Shown here piece by piece: positions 41,440 through 50,110 of a stretch of 64,000 nucleotides of DNA. Numbering within the stretch: position 1 is the stretch's first letter; each line of letters opens with the position of its first letter. The DNA comes from Bacillota bacterium (GTDB lineage Bacteria; Bacillota; Clostridia; Christensenellales; Aristaeellaceae). The notes beneath the pieces were generated by a model. It made no database searches. It was given only the letters and a program-made list of their open reading frames with translations, and was not told where the DNA came from. Made by a program: the position numbers and the translations under genes. Location of the stretch: contig JAEYOV010000061.1 in the NCBI GenBank assembly GCA_023411395.1, positions 4,035 to 68,034 of the forward strand. The letters are read 5' to 3'.

Positions 41440-42375
41440 TTACGATACCAATATATCTTCGTACTCTTCCCATTCACGCTTGTTGGCGTGGATGAAATGC
41501 CCCGGCCTGATCTGCCGGAAGAAGGGCGCATCCGTTTGATAATCATGGATGGACGGGTCGTACACCTCCAGCACCTTCTGCTTTTCCACGATGGGGTTGG
41601 GCTGGGGGATGGCGGAAAGCAATGCCCTTGTGTAAGGGTGGAGGGGATGCTCAAACAACGCTTCCGTATCCGCCATTTCCACCAGAACGCCTTTGTGGAT
41701 GACGGCGATACGGTCGCAGATAAAACGCATCACCGACAAGTCGTGGGAGATGAACAGGTACGTCAGCCCATGCTTTTTTTGCAGGTCGCTCAATAGATTC
41801 AGCACCTGGGCCCGGATGGATACGTCCAGGGCGGAGATGGGTTCGTCGGCGATGATGAATTCCGGTTTCATGATCAGCGCCCTGGCGATGCCGATCCGCT
41901 GTCGCTGGCCGCCGGAAAACTCATGGGGGAAGCGGCTGGAAAACTCGGGCAAAAGCCCCACGTCCTGCAGCGCGTCCATGACCATGTTCCGAAGGTTTGC
42001 CTTGGGGATGCGGCGGCCCTGCATGCCCTCGGAGACAATGTAGTCGATTTTGGCCCGCTCATTGAGCGAGGCCATGGGGTCCTGAAAGATCATTTGAATC
42101 TTGCGGGTGACGGCAAGGTCGTCCTCTTTGTTCAGCTTTCCGCTGATGATTTGGCCGCCAAACTTGATTTCCCCGCCGGAGGTGGGATGCACCCTTACGA
42201 TGGCGCGGCCGATGGTGGTCTTGCCGGAGCCGGATTCGCCCACGACGCCGAAGGTTTCGCCGCGGAAGACGTGGAACGTTACACCCTTTACGGCCTCAAA
42301 CCTGCGGCGGCCTCGGCCGAAGGTGACAGACAGGTTGTTGACTTCCAGGAGCTTTTCCCGGTATTCACTTTGCAT
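41440..42375 (-). CDS. oppF: Oligopeptide ABC transporter ATP-binding protein OppF
   Basis: A 311-aa ATPase of the OppF/DppF type: Walker A GESGSGKTT, signature FSGGQRQRIGIARALI, Walker B FIIADEP and the C-terminal oligo_HPY zone (HPLHPYTRALLSAIP). Start: GTG/ATG pair at 42378/42375 after GGGAGG; the ATG is used here. It overlaps oppD by 11 bases. Last gene of oppABCDF on the minus strand. Confidence 0.92.
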   Translation of the reverse strand: MQSEYREKLLEVNNLSVTFGRGRRRFEAVKGVTFHVFRGETFGVVGESGSGKTTIGRAIVRVHPTSGGEIKFGGQIISGKLNKEDDLAVTRKIQMIFQDPMASLNERAKIDYIVSEGMQGRRIPKANLRNMVMDALQDVGLLPEFSSRFPHEFSGGQRQRIGIARALIMKPEFIIADEPISALDVSIRAQVLNLLSDLQKKHGLTYLFISHDLSVMRFICDRIAVIHKGVLVEMADTEALFEHPLHPYTRALLSAIPQPNPIVEKQKVLEVYDPSIHDYQTDAPFFRQIRPGHFIHANKREWEEYEDILVS

Positions 42376-43480
42376 CACGGGAAACACCTCCCAGGCTTTT
42401 GAGTTTCAGGATGGATTCGGGCGGGGACACCTTGGGGGCGCGCTTGTCCAGGAGCCAGGTGCGGGCCAGGTGGGTGGGGGATACCTCAAAATACGGCGGC
42501 TGCTCCACATGGTCGATCTTCAGCGCCATGGGGTTGCGCTGGGCAAAGGCGTCGCCTGGAATTTGCTTGAACAGGTTGGGCGGCGTGCCCTGGATGGAAT
42601 AGAGCTTTTCCCCTTTTTGCCCAAGCTGCGGTAGCGAGGACAGAAGCGCCCAGGTGTAGGGGTGCCTGGGATCGTAGAAAATTTCGTTCACCAATCCCAG
42701 CTCCACCACATCGCCTGCGTACATCACGGCCACCCGCTCGGCGATGTTGGCTACCACGCCCAGATCATGGGTGATGAACAAAAGCGTCAGGCGGTATTTT
42801 TCCTTCAATTCTTTCAGCAGATTCAATATTTGCGCCTGAATGGTCACGTCCAGCGCGGTGGTGGGCTCGTCACAGATGAGAATTTTCGGCCGGCAGGCGA
42901 TGGCGATGGCAATCACGATCCGCTGGCGCATGCCGCCGGACAGCTCATGGGGGAATTGCCTGTACCGCCGCCTGGGGTCGTCGATGCGCACATCCGCAAG
43001 AATGCGGATGGCCGCCTCTTTGGCTGCCGCGCCGGTGAGGCTGCTGTGCAGCTTCAGGGCTTCGCTGATCTGCGCGCCGACGCTCTTTAAGGGGTTCAGG
43101 CTGGTCATGGGGTCCTGGGGAATCATGCAGATTTCCCGGCCCCGTATTTGTAGCCAGTCGCGTTCCGATTTGAATCGGGCCAGGTCTGCGTAGCGGCGGC
43201 CGGTTTCGTCCATGCCGTACAGGGGCGGCTTTGCGTCCTCGGGCACAGGCAGGCCGTAATAGCGGATGGAACCGCCGGAAATAAAGCCGTTGGGGTCCAA
43301 CAGCCCAATGAAGTTTTTGTTGAGCACCGATTTGCCGCTGCCGGATTCGCCCACGATGGCCAGGCTTTCCCCTTCATACACGTTCAGGGAAACGCCCCGT
43401 ATGGCGTGGAGGATGCGGCCCCGGAGGCTGAATTTTATGTTCAGGTCCCGGATGGAAAGGATGGGCTTTGTGTTTTCCAT
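42365..43480 (-). CDS. oppD: Oligopeptide ABC transporter ATP-binding protein OppD
   Basis: A 371-aa ATPase with Walker A GESGSGKSV, signature LSGGMRQRIVIAIAIA, Walker B ILICDEPTTALD and the C-terminal oligo_HPY cluster region (LLSSLPQLGQKGEKLYSIQGTPP). An insertion of about 35 residues after Walker A (ETGRRYADLARFKSERDWLQ) is longer than in many OppD. Start: ATG at 43480, 7 nt after AAAGGGGG; the longer frame runs into oppC. Confidence 0.92.
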   Translation of the reverse strand: MENTKPILSIRDLNIKFSLRGRILHAIRGVSLNVYEGESLAIVGESGSGKSVLNKNFIGLLDPNGFISGGSIRYYGLPVPEDAKPPLYGMDETGRRYADLARFKSERDWLQIRGREICMIPQDPMTSLNPLKSVGAQISEALKLHSSLTGAAAKEAAIRILADVRIDDPRRRYRQFPHELSGGMRQRIVIAIAIACRPKILICDEPTTALDVTIQAQILNLLKELKEKYRLTLLFITHDLGVVANIAERVAVMYAGDVVELGLVNEIFYDPRHPYTWALLSSLPQLGQKGEKLYSIQGTPPNLFKQIPGDAFAQRNPMALKIDHVEQPPYFEVSPTHLARTWLLDKRAPKVSPPESILKLKSLGGVSRDAK

Positions 43481-43497
43481 GATCCATCCCCCTTTCC

Positions 43498-44502
43498 TCA
43501 CAAGTGATTCTTGGGATCGGCGGCATCGGAAAACGCGTTGCCGATCACATAGAACGAGATTGTCACAATGGACAGGATAATGGTGGGGTAGATGAGCTGG
43601 TAGCGCAGGCTGGGACTCATCATCAGTTGGCGGCCGACGTTGATCAGATTCCCCAGGCTGGGGATGGTGGCGGGCACGCCCAGGCCGATGTAGGTGATGA
43701 ATACCTCGCTGCCGATGGCGCCGGGGATCGAAAGCGCCATGCGCAGCATGATCACCGACACCAGGTAAGGAAGCAGATTTTTCACAATGATTCGCGGTGT
43801 GCTTGTGCCAAGGCACCGGGAAGCCACGTTGTAGTCCCGGTCACGGATAATCAGAATTTGATTCCGCACAAACCTTGCCATACCAATCCATCCGGTCAGT
43901 GACAGCGCCAGGATGATGGTGGAAATGCCGGGCCTGAAAATGAAGGAAACCAGGATCAATACGATGGTGGTAGGGATGTTGTCCATAATGTTGTATATTT
44001 CCGTGAACAAAAAATCCAGCTTGCGAAGATACCCCCACAGAACGCCCATAACGATGCCGATGAACGCTTCAATGACGGCTACGCTGATGCCTATGAACAG
44101 GGAGGTGCGGGTGCCCGCCCAAAGCCTGGCCCACAAGTCCTGGCCGATGGAGTTGGTGCCCATGATGAAGGTGCTGCTTGGAGGCTGGTTCTTGTAGGGC
44201 AATCTCGTCACGGGATTGTTATTTACCACAAAGGGATCAAACTGACCCGGCAAAATGGGCTGAATGAAGGTAAACAGAAGGATGCTTGCCACGACGATCA
44301 GCAGGAACATGGCCACCCTGTTTTTGGAAAAGGCCTGGACGGTGGAACGCCAATAGGAATACTGGCTGATGCCTGTACGCTCCGTCTCCTCCAGGTTAAA
44401 GGGGGCGAAGGTAAACTTTTCCGCCTCGGTCAGGGTACCCGAAAGCTGCTGGCCGATATGCTTCTCCAAACGCTCTACCTTGGGATGCTTCAAAATCGCC
44501 AT
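43498..44502 (-). CDS. oppC: Oligopeptide ABC transporter permease OppC
   Basis: A 334-aa permease: about 85 cytoplasmic residues, then TM1 (FLLIVVASILLFTF), a short extracellular OppC_N stretch with the family motif STFIMGTNSIGQDLWARLWAGTR, five further membrane segments and the coupling loop DYNVASRCLGTSTPRII. Start: ATG at 44502, overlapping the oppB stop (TGATG). The extended N-terminal tail is unusual in length. Confidence 0.9.
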   Translation of the reverse strand: MAILKHPKVERLEKHIGQQLSGTLTEAEKFTFAPFNLEETERTGISQYSYWRSTVQAFSKNRVAMFLLIVVASILLFTFIQPILPGQFDPFVVNNNPVTRLPYKNQPPSSTFIMGTNSIGQDLWARLWAGTRTSLFIGISVAVIEAFIGIVMGVLWGYLRKLDFLFTEIYNIMDNIPTTIVLILVSFIFRPGISTIILALSLTGWIGMARFVRNQILIIRDRDYNVASRCLGTSTPRIIVKNLLPYLVSVIMLRMALSIPGAIGSEVFITYIGLGVPATIPSLGNLINVGRQLMMSPSLRYQLIYPTIILSIVTISFYVIGNAFSDAADPKNHL

Positions 44503-45446
44503 CAGCGGCTGCCCCCCTTCTTGGCGAAGGTGATGCGGGGGTCCAGCGCCACCATCAAAAGGTCGCCCAGAACAAGACCTATGACGCCTACGCAAGCATA
44601 CAAAAGCACAATGCCCTGCACCATGGAGTTGTCCTGCTTTTTGATGACGTTGACCAGCAGCCCGCCCATGCCGGGGATGGAGTACAGAGATTCGATATAG
44701 ATGGAGCCGATGACCGTGTTCAAAAAGGAGGTGGGCAGGTATTGGGCCATGGGCACAAAGGCATTGCGGAAGATATGGCGGAACATGATCTTGTTGCCGG
44801 AAACGCCTTTGATGCGGGCCAGCATCACATAATCCTTGCGGCTTTCATCCACCATGTAGCGCCTGAGCCACATGGCGTAGTAGGCGATGTTCCCCAGGGA
44901 CATGGAAAAGACGGGCAATATCCATGACACGGGATTTTGGGCGTCAAAGAGCAGCCTGATATGAAAAAGCTCCGTTCCGTACAGCTGGATGAACAGATAG
45001 TACACCGCCGCCGGAACGGCCTGGATCAGCACGATAAAACCCGTTCCGATGTGGTCGAGCAGCCTGCCCTTGTACTTGGCCATCAGCGTGCCCATGGGCA
45101 GGCCTACCAGCATGGAAAACAGGATCGACAAACCGCCCAATTGGATGGAAACAGGTATTTTGGGCGCGAGAATCTCCGCCACCGGCACATTGTTGCGGTA
45201 GACTTTGGATATGCCAAGATCAAAGCGGGTGATGAGGTTTTTGAAGAAATTGAAAAGCTGGATATGCAGGGGCTGGTCGAGCCCCAATTGCTTCAGGCCG
45301 TTGGTAATCTGCTCCGGGGACAGCTTGTCAAAATTCTGAAAATAACCCTCGATGGGCATCATGCGGACAAGGATGAAGGTGGTGGTCAAGACCAGCATAA
45401 GGGTGATCAAGGAGCGCAGGATCCTTTTGACCAAGTATTTTGCCAT
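44502..45446 (-). CDS. oppB: Oligopeptide ABC transporter permease OppB
   Basis: A 314-aa permease starting MAKYLVKRILRSLITLMLVLTTTFILVRMMP, the OppB/DppB N-terminal TM with R-R start, with six membrane segments and coupling loop DYVMLARIKGVSGNKIMFRHIFRNA. Pairs with OppC. Separated from oppA by a stem-loop. Confidence 0.92.
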   Translation of the reverse strand: MAKYLVKRILRSLITLMLVLTTTFILVRMMPIEGYFQNFDKLSPEQITNGLKQLGLDQPLHIQLFNFFKNLITRFDLGISKVYRNNVPVAEILAPKIPVSIQLGGLSILFSMLVGLPMGTLMAKYKGRLLDHIGTGFIVLIQAVPAAVYYLFIQLYGTELFHIRLLFDAQNPVSWILPVFSMSLGNIAYYAMWLRRYMVDESRKDYVMLARIKGVSGNKIMFRHIFRNAFVPMAQYLPTSFLNTVIGSIYIESLYSIPGMGGLLVNVIKKQDNSMVQGIVLLYACVGVIGLVLGDLLMVALDPRITFAKKGGSR

Positions 45447-45495
45447 GCTTTCAAACCCCTTTGACGAATGTGAAGCCGCGCTGCCTTTACGACGA

Positions 45496-45525
45496 GGAGG
45501 AACCCCCGAATCCGGGAGTTCCTCC
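45496..45525 (-). promoter_or_regulatory. Intergenic stem-loop between oppA and oppB
   Basis: GGAGGAAC (45496-45503) pairs with GTTCCTCC (45518-45525), inner CCC/GGG pairs; no T run on the minus strand. Same position as the hairpins after phnD and livJ. Confidence 0.5.
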
Positions 45526-45580
45526 CCAGCATGTCATCCGCCCTGAAGTGGCCTCCAGGGAGACAACAGCCGCGATGGTA

Positions 45581-47398
45581 TCACTTGTTGACGGCATCCA
45601 GCCAGGCCTGGCGGTTGGCGGCGTCTTCCTCGGGGGTAATAAAGTGGTCATAGAGCACCTGGCCCTTGAAGCGGAGGGAGGACATGCCAAAGGAGGCAAA
45701 TTGTCCCTCGTAGATGTTCAGCTTGGTCGCCTGGTATAAGGCTGGCTCGATGAAGTAGGGAATCACGATGGCGTTGTCGATGAGCATGGCCTCGGCGGCG
45801 GCAAACTTTTCATACCGGGCCTGCATGTCGAAGACTTCCGCCTTGGCGTCGGTAACGGTGGCATAATAGGCGTCCAGGATGGCCTTGGTTTCCAAGAAGC
45901 TGCTGTCCAGCATCTTGTACATGAAGTTGTAGTTGTTCCCTACCGCAAAGGGATCGGACCAGGTTTCGGGATCCTGATAGTCCGCGCCCCAGTTGCAGCG
46001 CATAAAGGAGTAGACGCCGGAGCGCCGGGTCGCGGTGAGGAAGGATTCCGAGGGACCCGGATAGGGGATGCACTCGATATAGTCGGCGCCCAACACGCCC
46101 TCCAACTGCTGCTTGAGCAGGATGGACTCATTCTCCCAATCAGCGTAATCGCTGCGGTAGGTGAGCACCATCTTGATGGGGAAGGTAGCCCCGGCGGCGG
46201 TGAGTTCCTCGATGGCCTTTGCCTTGTACTCCAGCGCCTTTTCCGGATTGAAGAAGTTGTTCCTGGTTGAGTCAAAGGCAGGGAGAGCGGTAAAATCGAC
46301 GCCGTCTACGGAGGTGAAGGTACTGGGCGTGATGGTGTACTGCACCACGGAGGCGGCATCGTCGGAAGCCAGCGCCACCATGCTGTACAGCCGGTCAAAA
46401 GCGCTCATGACGGAGTGGCGGAAATTGGCGTTGTTCACGGCGAGGAGCCAGTTTTCCGGGCCGTACTCCGCACCGTACTGGGGATCGAAGTTGAAGCAGT
46501 AGAAGTAGGAGAAGTCGGGCACCGCGCGGCCCCTGGAGAGGTACTGCGGGTTGTTGGCCTTCCAGTCGTCGATGATATTGTTGCTGATTACGGCATAATC
46601 CACCTCGTCCCTGAGCGCCAGGGTGGGAGACAGGGTGTTGGCTTCGGCGTTGTAGGTGCGCTCGATGCGGTCGATATGGATGTTGGCGGCGTCCCAGTTG
46701 TTTACATTCTTCACGTAGGTGTGCTTCACCTGGGGCTCAAACTCGGAGAGGATATAGGAGCCGCAGTAATACATCTTGTCGTTGGATGTACCGAAGGATT
46801 GGCCCAGTTCCTCAAGCAGCGGGCCATAGGCGGGCAGGTAGCAGACATAGGTCAGGGAGCTGAGAAAATAAGGGATTGGCTTTGCAAGGGTGTATTGAAG
46901 AGTGTAGTCATCCAGCGCCTTGACGCCTACTTCATTGAAATCGGTAATTGCCTTGTCGTAGTATTTCTTGGCGTTGAGGATCTTGTCTTCATCGCCAAAG
47001 AGCAGTTCCGCGGTGGAGCTGTTGTTCTCGGCAGTCAAAATGTACTTGGCGGCGGACACGAAGTCGTTGGCGGTGACTTCCGCTACCTCGTTGCCTTGAT
47101 AGTCATACCACTTCACGCCCTGGCGGAGGTGGAAGGTCCAGGTAAGCGCATCCGGAGAAAGATCCCAGGAAAGGGCCAGGCCGGGGATCAGGTTGCCGTG
47201 GGGATCATATTCCACCAGTGAGTCGATGAGGTTGGTGCTGGCCGTATAATCCCAGGTGGTTGAGGTGGTCAGATAGTTCAGGGTAGATACCTCCGAAGCG
47301 TACAGCGCACGGTATACCGCCGGTTCCTCCGCGAAGCTGAAAGCTGTCATCGAACACAGCAGCGCCAGGCACAAGGCAAATGCGAAAACCTTTTTCAT
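45581..47398 (-). CDS. oppA: Oligopeptide ABC transporter substrate-binding protein OppA
   Basis: A 605-aa SBP family 5 protein: YRALYASEVSTLNYLTTSTTWDY, LIPGLALSWDLSPDALTWTFHLRQGVKW, and the late YPGPSESFL and NWGADYQDPETW blocks. The signal peptide ends SFAEE near residue 24. Cysteines at 10 and 15 lie inside the hydrophobic core and do not form a standard lipobox, so it is probably not lipid-anchored. It has its own strong promoter. Confidence 0.92.
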   Translation of the reverse strand: MKKVFAFALCLALLCSMTAFSFAEEPAVYRALYASEVSTLNYLTTSTTWDYTASTNLIDSLVEYDPHGNLIPGLALSWDLSPDALTWTFHLRQGVKWYDYQGNEVAEVTANDFVSAAKYILTAENNSSTAELLFGDEDKILNAKKYYDKAITDFNEVGVKALDDYTLQYTLAKPIPYFLSSLTYVCYLPAYGPLLEELGQSFGTSNDKMYYCGSYILSEFEPQVKHTYVKNVNNWDAANIHIDRIERTYNAEANTLSPTLALRDEVDYAVISNNIIDDWKANNPQYLSRGRAVPDFSYFYCFNFDPQYGAEYGPENWLLAVNNANFRHSVMSAFDRLYSMVALASDDAASVVQYTITPSTFTSVDGVDFTALPAFDSTRNNFFNPEKALEYKAKAIEELTAAGATFPIKMVLTYRSDYADWENESILLKQQLEGVLGADYIECIPYPGPSESFLTATRRSGVYSFMRCNWGADYQDPETWSDPFAVGNNYNFMYKMLDSSFLETKAILDAYYATVTDAKAEVFDMQARYEKFAAAEAMLIDNAIVIPYFIEPALYQATKLNIYEGQFASFGMSSLRFKGQVLYDHFITPEEDAANRQAWLDAVNK

Positions 47399-47480
47399 GA
47401 AATGCCCTCCTCTTGCAATTTTTTACCGACAGGATGCATGGGGTTCTTTACCGTTTTTACCATCGGTTTATCCTTCTTTA

Positions 47481-47509
47481 AGGATACAGCCATGCATATG
47501 GGATGTCAA
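47481..47509 (-). promoter_or_regulatory. Promoter of the opp operon
   Basis: Minus strand TTGACA (complement 47504-47509), 17-bp spacer, TATCCT (complement 47481-47486), about 80 bases before oppA. Confidence 0.6.
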
Positions 47510-47585
47510 GGGAAAGGATGCATTTTTCTTGTATACAACTTGCAGTTATAAGCTTTTCGGAAGATTTATTCCCGCGCCGGATGAA

Positions 47586-48308
47586 TTATGGCGTATGAGC
47601 GCAGGCATCCACGAAGGATTCAAATAGGGCCTTCGCCGCCGTGTCCGCATGCCACATACGCTCGGGGTGCCACTGTACGCCCAGGAAGAAGGGATGATCC
47701 TTTTTCTCGATGGCTTCAATGAGGCCGGAAGCTGACCTGGCTACAACTGCAAGGCCCGGCGCACAATCCTTCACTGCCTGGTGGTGAAACGTATTCACGG
47801 GGAGGCGGGTGGCATTCACAATGCGGTGAAGCAGGCTTCCTTCTTCTACAATTACATCGTGGGCAGGGAGATGATCCGGCAGCATTTGCCTGTGCTGCTG
47901 CTGGAAGGCCTGCGCGTTTTGCAGGTAGATGTCCTGATACAGCGTGCCATGAAGGCCAACGTTCAATAATTGGAGACCCCGGCACACCCCCAAGACGGGC
48001 TTGCCTGTGGGGAGGACGGCATTGAGAAGACACAATTCCATGGCATCCCTCAGCGGGCTTAATTCCCCGCAGCACTGCAGGGTGTCCTCGCCATAGCGGG
48101 ATGGCGAAACATCCACGCCGCCGATGAACAAAAAGCCGTCCAGTTCATGGGCGGCCTGAAGCCACATGCCCTCATCGCCTTTTATGGGCAGCAGCAGCGG
48201 AAAGCCGCCGCAGGCAAAAAGGACCTCCATATAATTGGGCGTGATGCTTAAGCTTGGGCTTTCCTTGGAAATGTGGCCTGTGACGCCGATCTTGGGTCGT
48301 TTCTTCAT
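47586..48308 (-). CDS. Gamma-glutamyl-GABA hydrolase family protein (class I glutamine amidotransferase fold)
   Basis: A 240-aa hydrolase of the PuuD/peptidase C26 family. The catalytic cysteine is in GVCRGLQLLNV, the His-Glu pair in GVQWHPE, and the oxyanion region in FIGGVDVSPSRYGE. Relatives cut gamma-glutamyl amides such as gamma-glutamyl-GABA; the true substrate is not shown. Start: ATG at 48308 after GCGAGG; a longer frame adds nine residues without a site. Confidence 0.87.
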   Translation of the reverse strand: MKKRPKIGVTGHISKESPSLSITPNYMEVLFACGGFPLLLPIKGDEGMWLQAAHELDGFLFIGGVDVSPSRYGEDTLQCCGELSPLRDAMELCLLNAVLPTGKPVLGVCRGLQLLNVGLHGTLYQDIYLQNAQAFQQQHRQMLPDHLPAHDVIVEEGSLLHRIVNATRLPVNTFHHQAVKDCAPGLAVVARSASGLIEAIEKKDHPFFLGVQWHPERMWHADTAAKALFESFVDACAHTP

Positions 48309-48586
48309 ATCAATAGCCTCGCAGTCAGGTATCAATTAAGATTTGATCCTTTTCGACGCCGCCGAAGCCTTTCCTGCCCGAAGGGACGATGCCGCATAGA
48401 AAAACACCCGGAGAACAGGATTTGATACGGATGGTACGAAAGATGCAAATGCCGGACTGTATAGCTGAACATCATTGGTTTCACTTTGGAAAACCATGTC
48501 CATCATCAGAAAGGGAAAAACGTATATACGCATAGGATTCTGCGGGAGGATATCCCTTGCAGGCTGAGCAAAGATTGATTTGGGTA
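48309..48586. other. Intergenic segment with no recognised feature
   Basis: Divergent gap between the C26-type hydrolase and perR. No convincing ORF, tRNA, repeat or riboswitch was seen; the promoter for the hydrolase must lie in its left part but has no clear consensus. Confidence 0.4.
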
Positions 48587-48635
48587 TTGACAAGGTGAGC
48601 TAAATGGCATAAAATCTTTGTTGAGAATAATTCTC
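48587..48635 (+). promoter_or_regulatory. perR promoter with Fur/PerR-type operator
   Basis: TTGACA (48587-48592), 17-bp spacer, TAAAAT (48610-48615). Just downstream is the perfect dyad GAGAATAATTCTC (48623-48635) in the frame TTGAGAATAATTCTCGATAA, a PerR/Fur-type box over the transcript start, indicating autorepression. Confidence 0.65.
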
Positions 48636-48651
48636 GATAAGGATGATCCTT

Positions 48652-49071
48652 ATGAATGCCAGAAATACGGTGCAGCGCAGGCTGGTGCTGGAAGCAGCCA
48701 AGAAATTGTATCACCCTACCGCGGAGGAAGTATACGGGAAGATCGTAAAAGACCATCCCAATGTAAGCCGCGCCACGGTATACCGCAACCTGAACGTATT
48801 GGCCGATGCGGGGCATATCCGCCGGGTACAGCTATTGGATGCGGCCGTCCGCTTTGACGGCAGGCTGACGGAGCATTATCATGCCCAGTGCCGTACATGC
48901 GGCCAGGTGCTGGATGTGATGGAGGAAGGATGCCTGGGCAGCCTTGGAGCCGCGCTTGGGGAACAGGGGTTTGAGGTAGAGACCCGTGAGGTTCTGTTGC
49001 GGGGCCTCTGTGCGGACTGTAAGAAGCTGAATAGGGAGACAGGACAAGAGGACGGCGCGTTTCATGGGTGA
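48652..49071 (+). CDS. perR: Fur-family regulator, PerR-like
   Basis: A 139-aa Fur-family repressor. The winged helix (YHPTAEEVYGKIVKDHPNVSRATVYRNLNVL) is followed by a dimer domain with HYHAQCRTC and LCADC, the two CxxC zinc pairs of PerR/Fur. An aspartate in RFDGR matches the PerR type (Mn/Fe sensing, peroxide response) rather than Fur. The next gene is rubrerythrin, a classic PerR target. Start: ATG at 48652, 7 nt after AAGGATG; an ATG 9 bases earlier overlaps that site. Confidence 0.85.
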   Translation: MNARNTVQRRLVLEAAKKLYHPTAEEVYGKIVKDHPNVSRATVYRNLNVLADAGHIRRVQLLDAAVRFDGRLTEHYHAQCRTCGQVLDVMEEGCLGSLGAALGEQGFEVETREVLLRGLCADCKKLNRETGQEDGAFHG

Positions 49072-49113
49072 ATCCCTTGAAATATATATTTTTCTGAGGA
49101 GGAGACGCAGCTT

Positions 49114-49656
49114 ATGAAGGAACTCAAAGGAACCAGAACGGAAGCGAACCTGATGGCGGCCTTCGCCGGAGAATCCCAGGCACGCAATAAGTATACCTAC
49201 TATGCCTCCCGGGCCAAGAAAGATGGTTACGAGCAGATTGCGGCACTTTTCCAGGAGACGGCCGACAATGAAAAGGAACACGCCAAAATCTGGTTCAAGC
49301 TCCTGCATGGCGATGGCGTTCCCGAGACGGCCGTCAATTTGAAGGACGCCGCCGCCGGCGAACACTACGAGTGGACCGACATGTATGCCAACTTTGCCAA
49401 GGAAGCCAAGGAAGAAGGGTTTGACAAGATCGCCTTCCTGTTCGAGCAGGTGGCGAAGATCGAAAAGACCCACGAGGAGCGGTATTTGAAGCTGCTGAGC
49501 AATGTGGAGGGCGGCCTGGTCTTCTCCAAGGAGGGCGACACCATCTGGCAATGCGCCAACTGCGGCCACCTGGTCATCGGAAAGAAGGCCCCGCAGATGT
49601 GCCCGGTGTGCAACCATCCACAGGCGTTCTTCATGGTTCGCGCGGAAAACTACTGA
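49114..49656 (+). CDS. rbr: Rubrerythrin
   Basis: A 180-aa peroxide-reducing protein. The four-helix di-iron domain has ExxH-type ligands (FAGESQARNKYTYYA, ETADNEKEHAKIW, EQVAKIEKTHEERY). A C-terminal rubredoxin-like FeS4 centre is formed by CANCGHLV and CPVCNHP. It detoxifies H2O2 in anaerobes. GAGGAGG lies about 10 nt before the ATG; the 42-bp gap to perR suggests one transcript. Confidence 0.95.
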   Translation: MKELKGTRTEANLMAAFAGESQARNKYTYYASRAKKDGYEQIAALFQETADNEKEHAKIWFKLLHGDGVPETAVNLKDAAAGEHYEWTDMYANFAKEAKEEGFDKIAFLFEQVAKIEKTHEERYLKLLSNVEGGLVFSKEGDTIWQCANCGHLVIGKKAPQMCPVCNHPQAFFMVRAENY

Positions 49657-49665
49657 GCCAGGAGC

Positions 49666-49835
49666 GGTGCCCCCGGCACCCCTGCCAAAGGGACGAAGCC
49701 CCTTTGGAAACCCAATTTTAAACCGCAGGGGCGATCAATGATCGCCCCTGCGGTTTAATGGGGTTCAAATGCTTCCGTTAAGTCACTACTTCATTGATCA
49801 TTATTTTGGGATTCCAAAGGGATATATTCCTTTGG
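49666..49835. repeat. Cluster of four hairpin-forming inverted repeats after rubrerythrin
   Basis: GGTGCC-CCC-GGCACC (49666-49680), CCAAAGGG ... CCCTTTGG (49685-49707), a 17-bp perfect pair AAACCGCAGGGGCGATC / GATCGCCCCTGCGGTTT with three bases between (49720-49756), and CCAAAGG ... CCTTTGG (49814-49835). The 17-bp pair may end transcription of rbr. The CCAAAGG arms echo the interior of the MITE-like repeat next to it. Confidence 0.6.
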
Positions 49836-49837
49836 TG

Positions 49838-50106
49838 GGGGCTGTCGTACCAAGTACAAATAATGTATAAAGTTATTCAAGAAGAAGGATTTTGCGTCTG
49901 CGGACGCAACCAAAGGGCTTTCCGGTCAATCCAGCCCGCTCAATAGTCGCATTGTCTCGCTGCCGCTCGCACTGCTCCTTTTCGCGGGCCTCCTCCATCC
50001 CTCCCATTCCCGCCACAGGCGGGGTCGGGGTTTCGGAGCCTTTGGAAACCTTCGGACGCCATCTTCTTGCATATATATAACATAATGCGACTATCGCGAT
50101 AGCCCC
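49838..50106. repeat. MITE-like interspersed repeat, copy C (longest, with insertion)
   Basis: Ends GGGGCTGTCG and CGATAGCCCC are inverted at nine of ten positions. The interior starts like copy A (GTACAAATAATGTATAA, TTGCGTCTGCGGACGCAA at 49891-49908, CCAAAGGGCTTTCCGGTC) and ends like it (CCTTTGGAAACCTTCGGACG, CTTCTTGCATATATATAA). About 100 bases are inserted in the middle, including AATAGTCGCATTG, an inverted match to the element's own right end. No ORF. Confidence 0.65.
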
Positions 50107-50110
50107 GTCT

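Noticed and set aside
40040..41539. 499-aa plus-strand frame
   Set aside because: Antisense to metY, which has all its PLP-enzyme motifs.
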